Below, piece after piece: positions 1 to 9,150 of a stretch of 64,000 nucleotides of DNA (its first letter is position 1; each line of letters starts with the position of its first letter). The position numbers and the translations under genes are program-made. A model generated the notes under the pieces. That model saw only the letters and a list, made by a program, of their open reading frames with translations, searched no databases and had not been told where the DNA came from. Source of the stretch: Streptomyces pactum (GTDB lineage: Bacteria; Actinomycetota; Actinomycetes; Streptomycetales; Streptomycetaceae); NCBI RefSeq assembly GCF_016031615.1, contig NZ_JACYXC010000001.1:3472001-3536000 (forward strand). Direction: 5' to 3'.

Positions 1-2
1 AG

Positions 3-1565
3 GAGGCCAAGACCCGCCGCAACATCGTGCTGCAGCGGATGGCCGAGGTGAAGAACATCTCGCAGGCGGAGGCGGACCGGGCGAAGAAGCTGCCGCTGGG
101 CCTGAAGGTGAGCCGTCCGAAGAACGGCTGCATCACCGCGGTGGAGGGCGCCGGCTTCTTCTGCGACTACGTGCGCAAGGTGTTCGTCAACGACCCGGCG
201 TTCGGCAAGACCCGGGAGGAGCGCGTCCAGCGCTGGAACCAGGGCGGCATGACCATCCGCACCACCCTCGACCCGCAGGCCCAGCGATCGGTGCAGAAGG
301 CCATCGCGGACCAGGTGTACGCCGAGGACGACGTGGCCACCGCGGTCACCCTGGTGGAGCCCGGCACCGGCAAGATCCGCGCCATGGGGCAGTCCCGGCC
401 GTACGGCTTCCAGGAGAACCAGACCCAGATCAACCTGTCGGTGGACGAGGCCATGGGCGGCGGCAAGGGCTACCAGCCCGGCTCCACCTTCAAGCCGATC
501 GTGGCCGCCGCCGCGCTGGAGCGGGGCGTCAAGCCGACCAAGTCGTATTCCTCGCCGTACAAGATGCGGTACCCCAGCCCGGTGCAGACCTGCGAGGGGT
601 CCTGGCGCGGCACCGACACCACCCAGAACGAGAACAGTTCCGAGGTGGGCCCGTACGGCATGCAGGAGGCGACCGCCAAGTCGGTCAACACCTACTACGT
701 CCAGCTGATCAGCGACATCGGGGTCTGCCCGGTCACCACGCTCGCCCACAGGATGGGGGTGGACCGGGCCGACGGGCAGAAGATGGAGCAGGTCCCGTCC
801 ATCACCCTGGGCACCCAGGAGATGTCCCCGCTCACCATGGCGAACGCCTACGCCACCTTCGCCAACGAGGGCGTGCACTGCACCCCGGTCGCCATCGAGT
901 CGATCACCGGCCCCGGCGGCAAGAAGCTCAAGGTTCCGCAGACCTCGTGCGAGCGGGCGATGTCGAAGAAGACCGCCAGCACCATCAACACCCTGCTCAA
1001 GGGGGTCGTCGAGGACGGCACCGGCAAGAAGGCGGGTCTCAGCGGCCGGGACAGCGCGGGCAAGACCGGCACCACCGACTTCCGCTACGCCGCCTGGTTC
1101 GTCGGCTACACCCCGAACATGGCGGGCGCCGTCTGGGTCGGTGACCCCGAGCACAAGCGCAAGATGATCGACATCTCCATCGGCGGCCGGCCCTACGACA
1201 AGGTCTTCGGTGGCGAGGTGCCCGGACCCATCTGGCGCCAGGCCATGGCCGGCGCCCTGGAGGGCAAGCCGGCGCCGAAGCTGCCGACGGTGAAGGTGAA
1301 GGACCCGGCGAAGAAGCGGCCCGACCCGGGGCGCGGGGACGACAAGCCGAGCGGCCGGGCGCACGGCGGCACCGGCGGCGACCCGTGGCCGGACGTCACC
1401 ATCCCGCCGGGCCTGATCGGCGGTGACGACGGGACCGGGGACGCCGGTGCCATCGGTGGCTGGGACGTCGGCGGCGACCTCGGTGGCGACTTCGGGGACC
1501 TCGGCGGCGTCGGGGACCTCGGCGGCCGGAACGGCAACGGGAACGGCAACGGCCGCCGGCCCTGA
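3..1565 (+). CDS. Class A penicillin-binding protein, C-terminal part
   Basis: Peptidoglycan synthase. The visible part is the end of the glycosyltransferase region and the whole transpeptidase domain that cross-links stem peptides outside the membrane. The reading frame is already open at base 3 before the first ATG, so the gene is cut by the window edge and its start lies outside. The three penicillin-binding motifs are in order: SxxK in PGSTFKP, SxN in KSVNTYY, and KTG in AGKTGTTDF. After the catalytic domain comes a Lys/Pro linker and a Gly/Asp/Asn-rich low-complexity tail ending GNGNGNGRRP, as is common in actinobacterial PBPs. No neighbouring cell-wall gene is visible downstream. Confidence 0.93.
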   Translation, partial: EAKTRRNIVLQRMAEVKNISQAEADRAKKLPLGLKVSRPKNGCITAVEGAGFFCDYVRKVFVNDPAFGKTREERVQRWNQGGMTIRTTLDPQAQRSVQKAIADQVYAEDDVATAVTLVEPGTGKIRAMGQSRPYGFQENQTQINLSVDEAMGGGKGYQPGSTFKPIVAAAALERGVKPTKSYSSPYKMRYPSPVQTCEGSWRGTDTTQNENSSEVGPYGMQEATAKSVNTYYVQLISDIGVCPVTTLAHRMGVDRADGQKMEQVPSITLGTQEMSPLTMANAYATFANEGVHCTPVAIESITGPGGKKLKVPQTSCERAMSKKTASTINTLLKGVVEDGTGKKAGLSGRDSAGKTGTTDFRYAAWFVGYTPNMAGAVWVGDPEHKRKMIDISIGGRPYDKVFGGEVPGPIWRQAMAGALEGKPAPKLPTVKVKDPAKKRPDPGRGDDKPSGRAHGGTGGDPWPDVTIPPGLIGGDDGTGDAGAIGGWDVGGDLGGDFGDLGGVGDLGGRNGNGNGNGRRP

Positions 1566-1924
1566 GCGGACGTGACGGAGCGGCCCCGGCGGCGCCGGGG
1601 CCGAAGCTACGGCCTGGCGGGCCGGTGACCAGGGCCTTCATGCCTTCACCGGGCGGGAGCGGTATCAGCCGGGGCCGCCCCGAGGGAAGCCGGTGGGCCG
1701 GGGGCGGCCGAGGGCGGTCCCCGGCGGAAGCCGGTGGGCCGGCCGAGGCAGGCCCCGGCGAAACCTGGCGGGCGGGCCGACAACCGGCCCGCTTCCCGTC
1801 GCCGGGGCCCCGTGGCCGGCCGGCCACGGACGAGCCGGGACCACCCGGCTCCCGCCGGGCCCCCGGGCCGTCCGCGACACCGGCGGACGGCGGAGGCCCC
1901 GCCGGACGGCCTGGCGGGGCGCCG
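1566..1924. other. Intergenic, no gene seen
   Basis: GC-rich spacer between the convergent PBP and GatB/YqeY genes. It contains imperfect direct repeats of GAAGCCGGTGGGCCGG near 1685-1745. All reading frames through it look like shadows, and no U-tailed hairpin was recognised. Confidence 0.5.
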
Positions 1925-2389
1925 TCAGCCCGCGAGGTGCCGCTTCACCGCGGCAGCCACCCGGCCGCCCTCGGCGCGGCCCGCGACCTTCGGGTTCACG
2001 ATCTTCATGACCGCGCCCATGGCCCGGGGGCCCTCGGCGCCGCCCGCCGCAGCCTCCCGCACCGCGTCCGCGACCAGCGCGTCCAGCTCCTCGTCGGACA
2101 GCTGCTTGGGCAGGTAGTCGGCGAGCACGTCGCCCTCCGCCCGCTCCCGCTCGGCCTGCTCCGGCCGGCCACCCTGGGTGAACGCCTCGGCCGCCTCCCG
2201 GCGCTTCTTCGCCTCCCGTGCGACGATCTTCTCCACCTCCGCGTCGGACAGCTCACGGGCGGTGTCGCCCGCCACCTCCTCCTTCTGGATCGCGGAGAGG
2301 GTGAGCCGGAGGGTGGAGGAGCGCAGCTCGTCGCGCGCCTTGATCGCGGTGGTGAGGTCGTCCTGAAGCCTGGACTTGAGCGTGGTCAT
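1925..2389 (-). CDS. GatB/YqeY domain protein
   Basis: A 154-residue helical protein of the YqeY family, related to the C-terminal tRNA-binding tail of the GatB amidotransferase subunit. It starts MTTLKSRLQDDLTTAIKARD. Family landmarks are the RLTLSAIQ segment, DYLPKQLSDEEL, and the Gly-rich C-terminal region around GPRAMGAVMKIVNPKVAGRA. Its length is normal for the stand-alone family. The molecular role is not settled; a link to tRNA metabolism is inferred from the GatB relationship. It is transcribed divergently from the phosphoesterase, with about 77 bp between the starts. Confidence 0.9.
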   Translation of the reverse strand: MTTLKSRLQDDLTTAIKARDELRSSTLRLTLSAIQKEEVAGDTARELSDAEVEKIVAREAKKRREAAEAFTQGGRPEQAERERAEGDVLADYLPKQLSDEELDALVADAVREAAAGGAEGPRAMGAVMKIVNPKVAGRAEGGRVAAAVKRHLAG

Positions 2390-2466
2390 GAGCCCGAGTG
2401 TGCCAGCTCCGGCCTGCCGTGACCTGATGATTTCGCCCCTGCCGGGTGTCTGCGACGATGGAGCGC

Positions 2467-3393
2467 ATGCGCGCGCGATACGGAGTACCCCTGGGAATCA
2501 CGGCGGTCGCCGCCGCCGGCCTCACCTACGCGGCCGGGTTCGAAGTCCGCTCCTTCCGGCTCCGGCGGGTCACCGTGCCGGTCCTGCCGCCCGGGATGCG
2601 GCCGCTGCGAGTGCTCCAGGTCTCGGACATCCACATGGTCGGCGGACAGCGGAAGAAGCAGCGCTGGCTGCGGTCGCTCGCCGGGCTCCGCCCGGACTTC
2701 GTCGTCAACACCGGCGACAACCTCTCGGACCCCGAGGGCGTGCCGGAGACGCTGGACGCCCTGGGCCCGCTGATGGAGTTCCCCGGCGCCTACGTCTTCG
2801 GCTCCAACGACTACTACGGCCCCAAGCTGCGGAACCCGGCCCGCTACCTGATGGAGAAGGCGAGCGGGCGGCACGGGCTGAACGGCAACCCGCCGGCGGT
2901 CGGGGCCATCCACAACCCGTGGGAGGAGCTGCGCGACGCCTTCGACGCCGCAGGCTGGGTCGGGCTCTCCAACCGGCGTGACCGCCTCAAGCTGGACGGC
3001 CTGGAGATCGCGTTCACCGGCCTGGACGACCCGCACATCAAGCGGGACCGGTACGACGAGGTCGCGGGCGGTCCGGAGGCCGACGCCGATTTCTCCCTCG
3101 CCGTGGTCCACGCGCCCTACCTGCGCTCCCTCGACGCCTTCACCGCCGACCGGTACCCGCTGATCCTCGCCGGGCACACCCACGGCGGCCAGCTGTGCAT
3201 CCCCTTCTACGGGGCCCTGGTCACCAACTGCGACATCGACACCGGCCGGGTCAAGGGTCTCTCCACCCACCGGGCCGGCGGCCACACGTCCTATCTGCAC
3301 GTCTCCGCCGGCTGCGGCACCAACCGGTACACCCCGGTCCGCTTCGCCTGCCCCCCGGAGGCCACCTTGCTGACCCTGACCCCCCGGGACTGA
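2467..3393 (+). CDS. Membrane-anchored metallophosphoesterase
   Basis: Calcineurin-like phosphoesterase of about 308 residues. A short hydrophobic N-terminal segment (GVPLGITAVAAAGLTYAAGF) probably anchors it in the membrane. The two-metal motifs appear in order: D-x-H in VSDIHMVGG, GD in VNTGDN, a GNH-type motif altered to GSND, and GHTHGGQ near the C-terminus. The substrate cannot be told from sequence. In-frame starts also exist at GTG 2446 and ATG 2458. ATG 2467 is preferred because it begins directly before the hydrophobic segment, but there is no strong Shine-Dalgarno site to settle it. Confidence 0.88.
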   Translation: MRARYGVPLGITAVAAAGLTYAAGFEVRSFRLRRVTVPVLPPGMRPLRVLQVSDIHMVGGQRKKQRWLRSLAGLRPDFVVNTGDNLSDPEGVPETLDALGPLMEFPGAYVFGSNDYYGPKLRNPARYLMEKASGRHGLNGNPPAVGAIHNPWEELRDAFDAAGWVGLSNRRDRLKLDGLEIAFTGLDDPHIKRDRYDEVAGGPEADADFSLAVVHAPYLRSLDAFTADRYPLILAGHTHGGQLCIPFYGALVTNCDIDTGRVKGLSTHRAGGHTSYLHVSAGCGTNRYTPVRFACPPEATLLTLTPRD

Positions 3394-3498
3394 CGCACCG
3401 GGGCCCGCCGCCGTACCCCTCGGCTGACCTGCGGCGGTGGGCCCCGATACCGGATTTCACCTTCGGCTCCGCGTGGGCTACAGTAGTGCTCGTTGCTT

Positions 3499-3572
3499 CG
3501 GGGTGTAGCGCAGCTTGGCAGCGCGCTTCGTTCGGGACGAAGAGGTCGTGGGTTCAAATCCCGCCACCCCGA
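3499..3572 (+). tRNA. tRNA-Pro (CGG)
   Basis: A full cloverleaf is visible: acceptor CGGGGTG pairs with CACCCCG, the anticodon loop TTCGGGA gives anticodon CGG, and the T-arm has GGTTCAAATC. The discriminator is A at 3572 and no CCA is encoded. It is followed at once by a strong hairpin. Confidence 0.96.
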
Positions 3573-3583
3573 CTGAAGGAACA

Positions 3584-3627
3584 CAGATCAGGCCCGGTGC
3601 TGAGAAATCAGCACCGGGCCTGATCTG
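3584..3627 (+). terminator. Hairpin terminator after tRNA-Pro
   Basis: A perfect 20-bp inverted repeat (3584-3603 with 3608-3627) closes on a GAAA loop, 11 nt after the tRNA. There is no long U-tail, as is usual in streptomycetes. Confidence 0.8.
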
Positions 3628-4284
3628 CTTCCGGGCCCGGCGCCGGAGCCCTACCGAGCGCCCGCCCCTCGGAGCCGAGGGCGGCTCGCCTCGGCGGGGT
3701 GCGGCGGAAGATCGCCGCAGGGGCCGGCCCTCGCCGTCGTACCACCGGCTCACGCGGTCACCGGAGGTTTTCCGTCCGCGGCCGGGGCGCTGCCGCCCTG
3801 ACGGCCGCCCCCCGGCGGCCCGGGCCGACCGCATCCCGTGGGCCCCGCGCCGACGACGAACCGGAGCGGGCGTTCCTCCTCTGCGGCCTGCGCGAGGCCT
3901 TGCACGGCGTCAACTGCTTCTGCCGGGCTCCGCCTGTCGGTACGGCCTCTCGTCCTGCCTCCTTCCTCGCTCCTGTACGCGACACCGGCCACGGCTCGGC
4001 CACCCGCGGAATACCGAGCGCATCGGTGATCACCTTCTGTCGACCACGGTGTCGAGAGCGGCCGGCGATGCGCCGAAGGCGGTGCGGGGCGCCGTCCCGG
4101 GCATGCCCGGCAGGGCGACCACGGGCGCGCTTGCGCGGGCAGAGTGACGCAGGTCACGTGCGGCGGTCGATGATTCCGCTCCCCCGGCCCGGTCGTATGA
4201 GGGACGACCCGGTTCCGCGGCGCCACGGGGGTGCGACGCGGTCGCCCCGGGACAGCACGGAGCGGAAGAAGGGACACCACCACC
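3628..4284. other. Intergenic, no gene seen
   Basis: About 650 bp between tRNA-Pro and the DUF4287 gene. The open frames here give Arg/Pro/Gly-rich translations with no domain, so I call none. GGAGCGGAAGAAGGG just before 4285 serves as the ribosome site of the next gene. Confidence 0.5.
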
Positions 4285-4497
4285 ATGGCCGAGACCGTCA
4301 AAGGCCCCGCCAGCTACTTTCCTTCCATCGAGAAGAAGTACGGCCGTCCGGTAGCGGAGTGGAAGGAGCTCATCCGCTCTTCCCCCCTCACCCGGCACAT
4401 GGAGCTGGTCAGCTGGCTCAAGACGGAGCACGGGCTGGGCCACGGGCACGCCAACGCGCTGGTCGCGCACACCCTCGCGGAGCAGACCGCCGCGTGA
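4285..4497 (+). CDS. DUF4287 domain protein
   Basis: A 70-residue protein starting MAETVKGPASYFPSIEKKYG. The segments YFPSIEKKYGRPVAEW, HMELVSWLKTEHGLGHGHAN and ALVAHTL are typical of the DUF4287 family. The family is small, soluble and of unknown function, and is often found alone or fused to other small domains. ATG 4285 is chosen over the upstream in-frame start because the conserved domain begins there and a purine-rich stretch (GAAGAAGGG) precedes it. Confidence 0.85.
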   Translation: MAETVKGPASYFPSIEKKYGRPVAEWKELIRSSPLTRHMELVSWLKTEHGLGHGHANALVAHTLAEQTAA

Positions 4498-4575
4498 ACC
4501 GTCCCCCGGACACCTTCAACCGCGGGGCAGGGCACGGGCACGGCCTGCCGCGGCTCGGACGCGGCCCCGGTCCGG

Positions 4576-5598
4576 TCAGACGGTGATCAGCGACCGCCAG
4601 TCCCAGCTGACCTCCACGTCGGACCGCGGGGCCGGCGGGCGGTGGCAGGCGCGGCGTTCGGGCAGCAGTTCGCGGTCGGGCCGGTGCGTGCCGGTGCCCG
4701 GGGGGACGAGCGCGGAGGCGGTGAGGTGCTCGATGCGGGCGGCGAAGCCGGGTTCGGGCAGCGGCAGGTCGAGCTCCAGGTCGTCGCGGTAGTCCACCGC
4801 GCGGGGCACGTAGGCGAGCACCGCCCGGACCGGCGCCGGCAGGTCACGGCCCTTGGTGAAGCCGCGCAGCACCCGCAGCGCGATGGCCATCTCGTGGTCG
4901 GTGGGCGCGTCCTCGTGCAGCGGGTCGACGACCGGCGGGGCCTGGGTACAGGCCTCCTCGTGCCACCAGTTGAGCCAGCCGTGCGCCTGCGCCTCCTCGC
5001 CCAGCGCCATGTGGTGCAGGTACAGGCAGTAGGCGGCCGCCGGGTCGCCCGCGCCGGCGGCGAACTGCCACCAGAACTGCGCGCAGTCCGGATGTTCCGC
5101 CAGCCGCAGCACGCACCCCAGGACGCGGGCGCCCGGCGGTTCCAGGATGCGCCGGGCGACCAGGTCTCCGAGCAGGGTGAGCGCCCCCGGCCGGGCGATG
5201 ACCGCTTCGCAGAGGGTGTGCAGATCGCCCGCCATGCGCCCGGCGGCCGCCCGGCGCCCGGTGTGTTCCGCGGGGCCGGCACCGTGCGGGCGCTGCCGCG
5301 GGTCCTCGTCGTCGCCCGGGTGCCGGCCGCCACCGTCCAGCCGGTGCCCGCCGGGGGACGGCCGGGAGGGCTGGCGGGTACGGAGCACGTCGTACGGGGC
5401 GGTGGGCGCCGCGCCCTGCCCGGCGGCCAGCGGGGGCACGGCGGCGGGCGCGGCACCGTCCTCGCACCCCCCGCGGCGGCCCTGGGCACGGCCCGCCGAC
5501 AGCCGGGCGGCGATCCGCGCCTCCGCGGCCGGGATGTCGGTCGGCGGGGTGGCGGCCACCAGCGCGCGGGCGAGCAGGCGGTCAATGTGCGAGGTCAT
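4576..5598 (-). CDS. Unrecognised protein coupled to an ECF sigma factor
   Basis: A 340-residue soluble-looking protein that I cannot assign to a named family. Residues 1-120 are low-complexity and Ala/Gly/Pro/Arg-rich. From about 120 there is a helical region with Trp-rich segments (CAQFWWQFAAGAGDPAAAYC, HGWLNWWHEEA) resembling streptomycete proteins encoded after small sigma factors. It begins with ATG behind AAGGAA, 17 nt inside the sigma gene end, so translation is probably coupled. No transmembrane helix is evident. A role as regulator or output of the sigma factor is inferred from gene order only. Confidence 0.75.
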   Translation of the reverse strand: MTSHIDRLLARALVAATPPTDIPAAEARIAARLSAGRAQGRRGGCEDGAAPAAVPPLAAGQGAAPTAPYDVLRTRQPSRPSPGGHRLDGGGRHPGDDEDPRQRPHGAGPAEHTGRRAAAGRMAGDLHTLCEAVIARPGALTLLGDLVARRILEPPGARVLGCVLRLAEHPDCAQFWWQFAAGAGDPAAAYCLYLHHMALGEEAQAHGWLNWWHEEACTQAPPVVDPLHEDAPTDHEMAIALRVLRGFTKGRDLPAPVRAVLAYVPRAVDYRDDLELDLPLPEPGFAARIEHLTASALVPPGTGTHRPDRELLPERRACHRPPAPRSDVEVSWDWRSLITV

Positions 5599-6157
5599 CA
5601 GCGATTCCTTTGCAGTCCAGGGCCTGGTGCAGGGCCCGGCGGGCCGAGCGGGCGATGGAGCGGACCCCGGCCGCGGTGATGCCCAGGTGCAGGGCGGTCT
5701 CGGCGGGGCTGTAGCCGCGGAAGTAGAGCAGGATGATCACGTCCTGCTGGCGCTCCGGGAGGTCCCGGACGGCCTGGCAGAGACTGAGGCTCTCCTCGAA
5801 CTGACCGATGGGGTCGACCGCGTCGCGCAGCGCGACGGCCTCGAAGGCCGCGGCCTCCAGCACGTACGGACGGCGGCGCCGGGCCCGGGCCAGGTCCAGC
5901 GCGCGGTTCTTCATCACCGCCCAGGCGAAGGCCGCGGGGTTCTCCATCCGCAGCACCCGCGGCCAGCAGCGGGCGAGCTGCTCGAACGCGGTGTCCACGG
6001 CCTCCTCGGCGTCGGCCCGGTTGTTCAGGATGGTCTCGGCGCGGTGCACATAGGCCTTCCGGTGCAGCTCGTGGAAGGCCCGGAAGTCGGCGGGAAGCTC
6101 CATGGACGGCCCGGTCGGCCGGCGTACGGCGCGGCGGTGCAGATGGTCCCGGGTCAC
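5582..6157 (-). CDS. ECF-type RNA polymerase sigma factor
   Basis: A 191-residue sigma-70 family protein. Region 2 is seen in ILNNRADAEEAVDTAFEQLA with the following NPAAFAWAVMKNRALDLARA. Region 4 is seen in LPERQQDVIILLYFRGYSPA and the helix-turn-helix ETALHLGITAAGVRSIARSA. The GTG start at 6157 overlaps the stop of the small upstream ORF as GTGA and has GGGGAGG before it. An internal ATG (6103) is possible, since the conserved part begins at MELPADFRAF. It lies between a 52-residue hydrophobic protein and a 340-residue protein in one coupled cassette, and no classical zinc anti-sigma motif (HxxxCxxC) is present. Confidence 0.9.
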   Translation of the reverse strand: MTRDHLHRRAVRRPTGPSMELPADFRAFHELHRKAYVHRAETILNNRADAEEAVDTAFEQLARCWPRVLRMENPAAFAWAVMKNRALDLARARRRRPYVLEAAAFEAVALRDAVDPIGQFEESLSLCQAVRDLPERQQDVIILLYFRGYSPAETALHLGITAAGVRSIARSARRALHQALDCKGIADDLAH

Positions 6158-6312
6158 CGCGCCTCCCCACCGCGCCGGTCGCGGTCCAGCTCGGAGATCC
6201 CGACGCGTACTCCGGCCGCCGCGACGCGACGCAGCAGGGACAGAAGGTCACTCCCGAACACCCGCACGGCGAGCGCGGCGGTGACGAGGTTCCCCAATAA
6301 TTCGTAATTCAC
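6154..6312 (-). CDS. Small hydrophobic protein ahead of the ECF sigma gene
   Basis: A 52-residue ORF starting GTG (VNYELLGNLVTAALAV) with AAGGAC upstream. The first 30 residues form an amphipathic or hydrophobic helix, followed by a charged tail ELDRDRRGGEAR. Its stop overlaps the sigma factor start by 4 nt (GTGA), which is the main evidence that it is translated. Function unknown; it could be a leader peptide or a small membrane partner. A longer in-frame start exists at 6393 but adds only low-complexity sequence. Confidence 0.55.
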   Translation of the reverse strand: MNYELLGNLVTAALAVRVFGSDLLSLLRRVAAAGVRVGISELDRDRRGGEAR

Positions 6313-6816
6313 CGGACTTGCTGTCCTTCTGATCGGCACACGGGGCCGCCCCGTCCCGGCCCCGGAAGGACGCTGGTTACGCCCTCTGCCCATCTAGCGG
6401 CCACGGACGGCGTTTTGTGCGTCAGTTCTTCTGATTTTCTTATGCGTGCTGACACCCGGGCGACCGGGACGGTCCGGTTCCGTGTCCGCCCGGCCCGGAT
6501 CGCCTTCGGCGGACGCGGCCGCCGGCGTCCCGGCACACGACGGGTGGACGCCCGCGCCGGGCGGCTCCCGGTCGCCCCCGGAGGTGCGCCGGACCGGTGG
6601 CCGGGCGGGCGGTGTCCGGCGTCCGCCCGGGCACGGGAGCGGTGATGGAAACGCCCGAAACCATGCGCCTGGGGCAACCGTCCGGGGCACGAGCGGCCCC
6701 CGGGAGGGCACCGGCCTCGGGGTGCAAGCGACCCAAGAGGCGTATGTGGCGCATAACACCCGATCGCAACCGGGCCGTGTCATGTAACACGACCAGCGGA
6801 CGGCAGTATTGCGCCC
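6313..6816. other. Intergenic, promoter region for divergent genes
   Basis: About 500 bp between the ECF cassette (minus) and the P450 (plus). No convincing ORF. The stretch near 6393-6440 and 6740-6800 is relatively AT-rich and probably carries the divergent promoters, but I could not assign -35/-10 boxes with confidence. Confidence 0.45.
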
Positions 6817-8091
6817 ATGTCGAATCTCCGCTCAAACATCGCCGCCTGGCTCGGGCGCAAGTATTTCTCGCGCATTCAGCGAAACGGCCTCGACCTGTCC
6901 AAGATGTCGTTCCTGCCGGAGTCCACTCTCATGCCGCTGCGCCGTGAGGGCGTGGACCCGGTACCCGCACTGGCCAAGCGCCGGGCCAAGGAGCCGATCA
7001 GCAAACTCGCCCTGCCCTTCGGGATGAACGGCTGGCTCGTCACCGGCCACGCGGAGGCCAAAGCCGTCCTCGGCAAGGCCACCGCATTCAGCACCGATTT
7101 CACCAACATAGCGGGTAATGCCGGGATTTCCCCCCAGCAGAATCCCGGCGGCCTGGGCTTCAGCGATCCACCGGTCCATACCCGGCTGAGGCGCCTGCTG
7201 ACACCCGAGTTCACCATGCGCCGTCTGAACCGGCTGACCCCCCGCATCCACGCCCTGGTGGAGGAGCGGCTGGACGCGATGGCCGCGGCCGAGGGGCCCG
7301 TGGACCTGGTCCAGGAGTACGCCTTCCCGATCCCGTCCCTGGTCATATGCGAGCTGCTGGGCGTGCCGTACGAGGACCGGGAGGAGTTCCAGCGCCTGAG
7401 CACCGCGCGCTTCGACCTCTTCGGCGGCGCCGGCGCCCCCTTCGGGGTCATCTCCGACTCGCTGTCGTACCTCCGCGACATCGTGAAGAAGCAGCGGGAG
7501 AACCCCGGTGACGGACTGCTCGGCATGATCGTCCGCGAGCACGGCGACGCCATCGACGACGAGGAGCTGACCGGACTGGCGGACGGGGTGCTCACCGGCG
7601 GCCTGGAGACCACCGCCAGCATGATCGCGCTCGGCACCCTGGTCCTGCTCCAGCACCCGGAGCACCTGGCCACGCTGCGGGACGACGACGCCGCGATCGA
7701 CGGCTTCGTCGAGGAACTGCTGCGCTACCTGACCGTCGTGCAGGTGGCCTTCCCCCGCTTCGCCAAGGAGGACATGGAGATAGCCGGGACGAAGATCTCC
7801 CGCGGCGACTTCGTGCTCTGCTCGCTCAGCGGGGCCAACCGCGACGAGGCGCTCGGCCCCGACATGGAGCGCTTCGACCCGCACCGTGAGGGCCCGTCCC
7901 ACCTCGCCTTCGGGCACGGCATCCACCGCTGCGTGGGCGCCGAACTGGCCCGGATGGAACTGCGTGCCGCGCTCCCCGCGCTGGTGCGGCGGTTCCCCGG
8001 CATGCGGCTGGCGGTGGCGCCGGAGGACCTCACGTTCCGCAAGCTCTCCATCGTCTACGGGGTGGACGCGCTGCCGCTGCTGCTGAAGTGA
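6817..8091 (+). CDS. Cytochrome P450
   Basis: A 424-residue bacterial class I P450 (haem-thiolate mono-oxygenase). The landmarks are all present: GFSDPPVHTRLRRLL (C-helix region), I-helix GGLETTAS with the acid/Thr pair, the ExxR motif EELLRYL, and the haem loop FGHGIHRCVGAELARME with the Cys ligand. The I-helix has Gly where the usual motif has Ala (A-G-x-E/D-T). No ferredoxin or reductase gene is adjacent, and neighbours do not form a biosynthetic cluster, so electrons presumably come from shared partners. Substrate unknown. It starts at ATG 6817 in an isolated transcription unit. Confidence 0.95.
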   Translation: MSNLRSNIAAWLGRKYFSRIQRNGLDLSKMSFLPESTLMPLRREGVDPVPALAKRRAKEPISKLALPFGMNGWLVTGHAEAKAVLGKATAFSTDFTNIAGNAGISPQQNPGGLGFSDPPVHTRLRRLLTPEFTMRRLNRLTPRIHALVEERLDAMAAAEGPVDLVQEYAFPIPSLVICELLGVPYEDREEFQRLSTARFDLFGGAGAPFGVISDSLSYLRDIVKKQRENPGDGLLGMIVREHGDAIDDEELTGLADGVLTGGLETTASMIALGTLVLLQHPEHLATLRDDDAAIDGFVEELLRYLTVVQVAFPRFAKEDMEIAGTKISRGDFVLCSLSGANRDEALGPDMERFDPHREGPSHLAFGHGIHRCVGAELARMELRAALPALVRRFPGMRLAVAPEDLTFRKLSIVYGVDALPLLLK

Positions 8092-8248
8092 CGGCGCACG
8101 ACGTACCCACCGGGCCGGCGGACCCCCGCCCGGCCGGCCCCGGCACGTCCCCGGCGCGGAGGCGGCACCGACGGTGGCAGCGGCAGCGCCCGGCCCACAA
8201 GGCCTCGCCCGACCCGCACCGGCGGGGGCACCACCCGCGCCGTACCCG

Positions 8249-9079
8249 CTACCGGCGGGAGGCCTTCAGCGAGTACATCAGGGGCACCCGGGGGCTCTCC
8301 GCCGGCATCCGGTAGTACCCGTCCTCGCCGCGTCGCAGTGCCGTGTAGCGCTGGAACAGGGTCACCTCGTGCTCGTGCAGGAAGTCGATCCGCAGCCCCG
8401 CGCCGGCGAGCGCGGAGACCACGTCCCCGAGCGTGTGCTGCCACTGGTAGTTCCGGTTGTTGACGGTCACCGCCTCGGCGTCGGTGTACGTGCCGGGCGT
8501 CTCGTCGACCCAGGCGGTGTGGTCGAAGTAGTCGTGGGCGACCCGGGAGCCGGTCTCGTCGTCGAGCATGTCGGTGACCGGGTGGAACTCCGCGAGGTAG
8601 AGGAAGCCGCCCGGCGCCACCAGATGGGCCGCCGTCTCGGCCCAGCGGCGGATGTCGGGAAGCCAGCACAGCGCCCCCACGCCCGTGTAGACGATGTCGT
8701 AGGCGGAGTCCGGGACCGCCTCGGCCGCGTCGTACACGTCCGCGGCCACGAAGGAGGCGCGCTCCGGCCCCAGTCCGAGGTCGGCGGCGAGGTCCCGGGC
8801 CGCCTCCACGGCCGGCTCGGAGAAGTCCAGGCCCACCACCTGGGCGGCCCCGTGCCGCGCCCAGGAGAGGGTGTCGAGGCCGATGTGGCACTGGAGGTGG
8901 AGAAGCGTGCGGCCGGTGACGTCGCCGACCTCCGCCCGCTCGAAGTCGCGGAGGCTGTCCTTGCCGCCGCGGAAGGCGTCGAGGTCGTAGAACTCGCTGG
9001 CGACGTGGATCGGAACGCGCTCGTCCCACATCGCACGGTTCACATCACGCCAGTCGTCGGGGGACGCGGGTCGGTGCAT
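8249..9079 (-). CDS. SAM-dependent methyltransferase
   Basis: A class I methyltransferase of about 276 residues. The SAM-binding region runs TLLHLQCHIGLDTLSWARHG (motif I, with CHIG replacing the more common G-x-G), then VVGLDFSEPAVEAA, FVAADVYDAAEAVP and YDIVYTGVGALCWL. The C-terminal half is the predicted substrate cap. This architecture is common in actinobacterial proteins annotated only as class I methyltransferase, so the substrate is unknown. The start ATG 9079 (MHRPASPDDWRDVN) is chosen over the longer frame to 9205 because the extension would run into the divergent peptidase promoter and is low-complexity. Confidence 0.87.
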   Translation of the reverse strand: MHRPASPDDWRDVNRAMWDERVPIHVASEFYDLDAFRGGKDSLRDFERAEVGDVTGRTLLHLQCHIGLDTLSWARHGAAQVVGLDFSEPAVEAARDLAADLGLGPERASFVAADVYDAAEAVPDSAYDIVYTGVGALCWLPDIRRWAETAAHLVAPGGFLYLAEFHPVTDMLDDETGSRVAHDYFDHTAWVDETPGTYTDAEAVTVNNRNYQWQHTLGDVVSALAGAGLRIDFLHEHEVTLFQRYTALRRGEDGYYRMPAESPRVPLMYSLKASRR

Positions 9080-9089
9080 ATGCCGGAGG

Positions 9090-9098
9090 TTATCCACA
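9090..9098 (+). promoter_or_regulatory. Single DnaA-box match (TTATCCACA)
   Basis: A 9-of-9 match to the classical DnaA box lies in the 71-bp gap between divergent genes. A single box can occur by chance, and no cluster surrounds it. Confidence 0.3.
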
Positions 9099-9150
9099 GG
9101 TATGGCACGACACCAGCGGGTTACGTGTGGCGCGGCGCAGAATGGGGGGC

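Noticed and set aside
6817..8091. P450 as part of a geosmin or other terpene cluster
   Set aside because: It is over 30 kb from geosmin synthase and its neighbours are unrelated.
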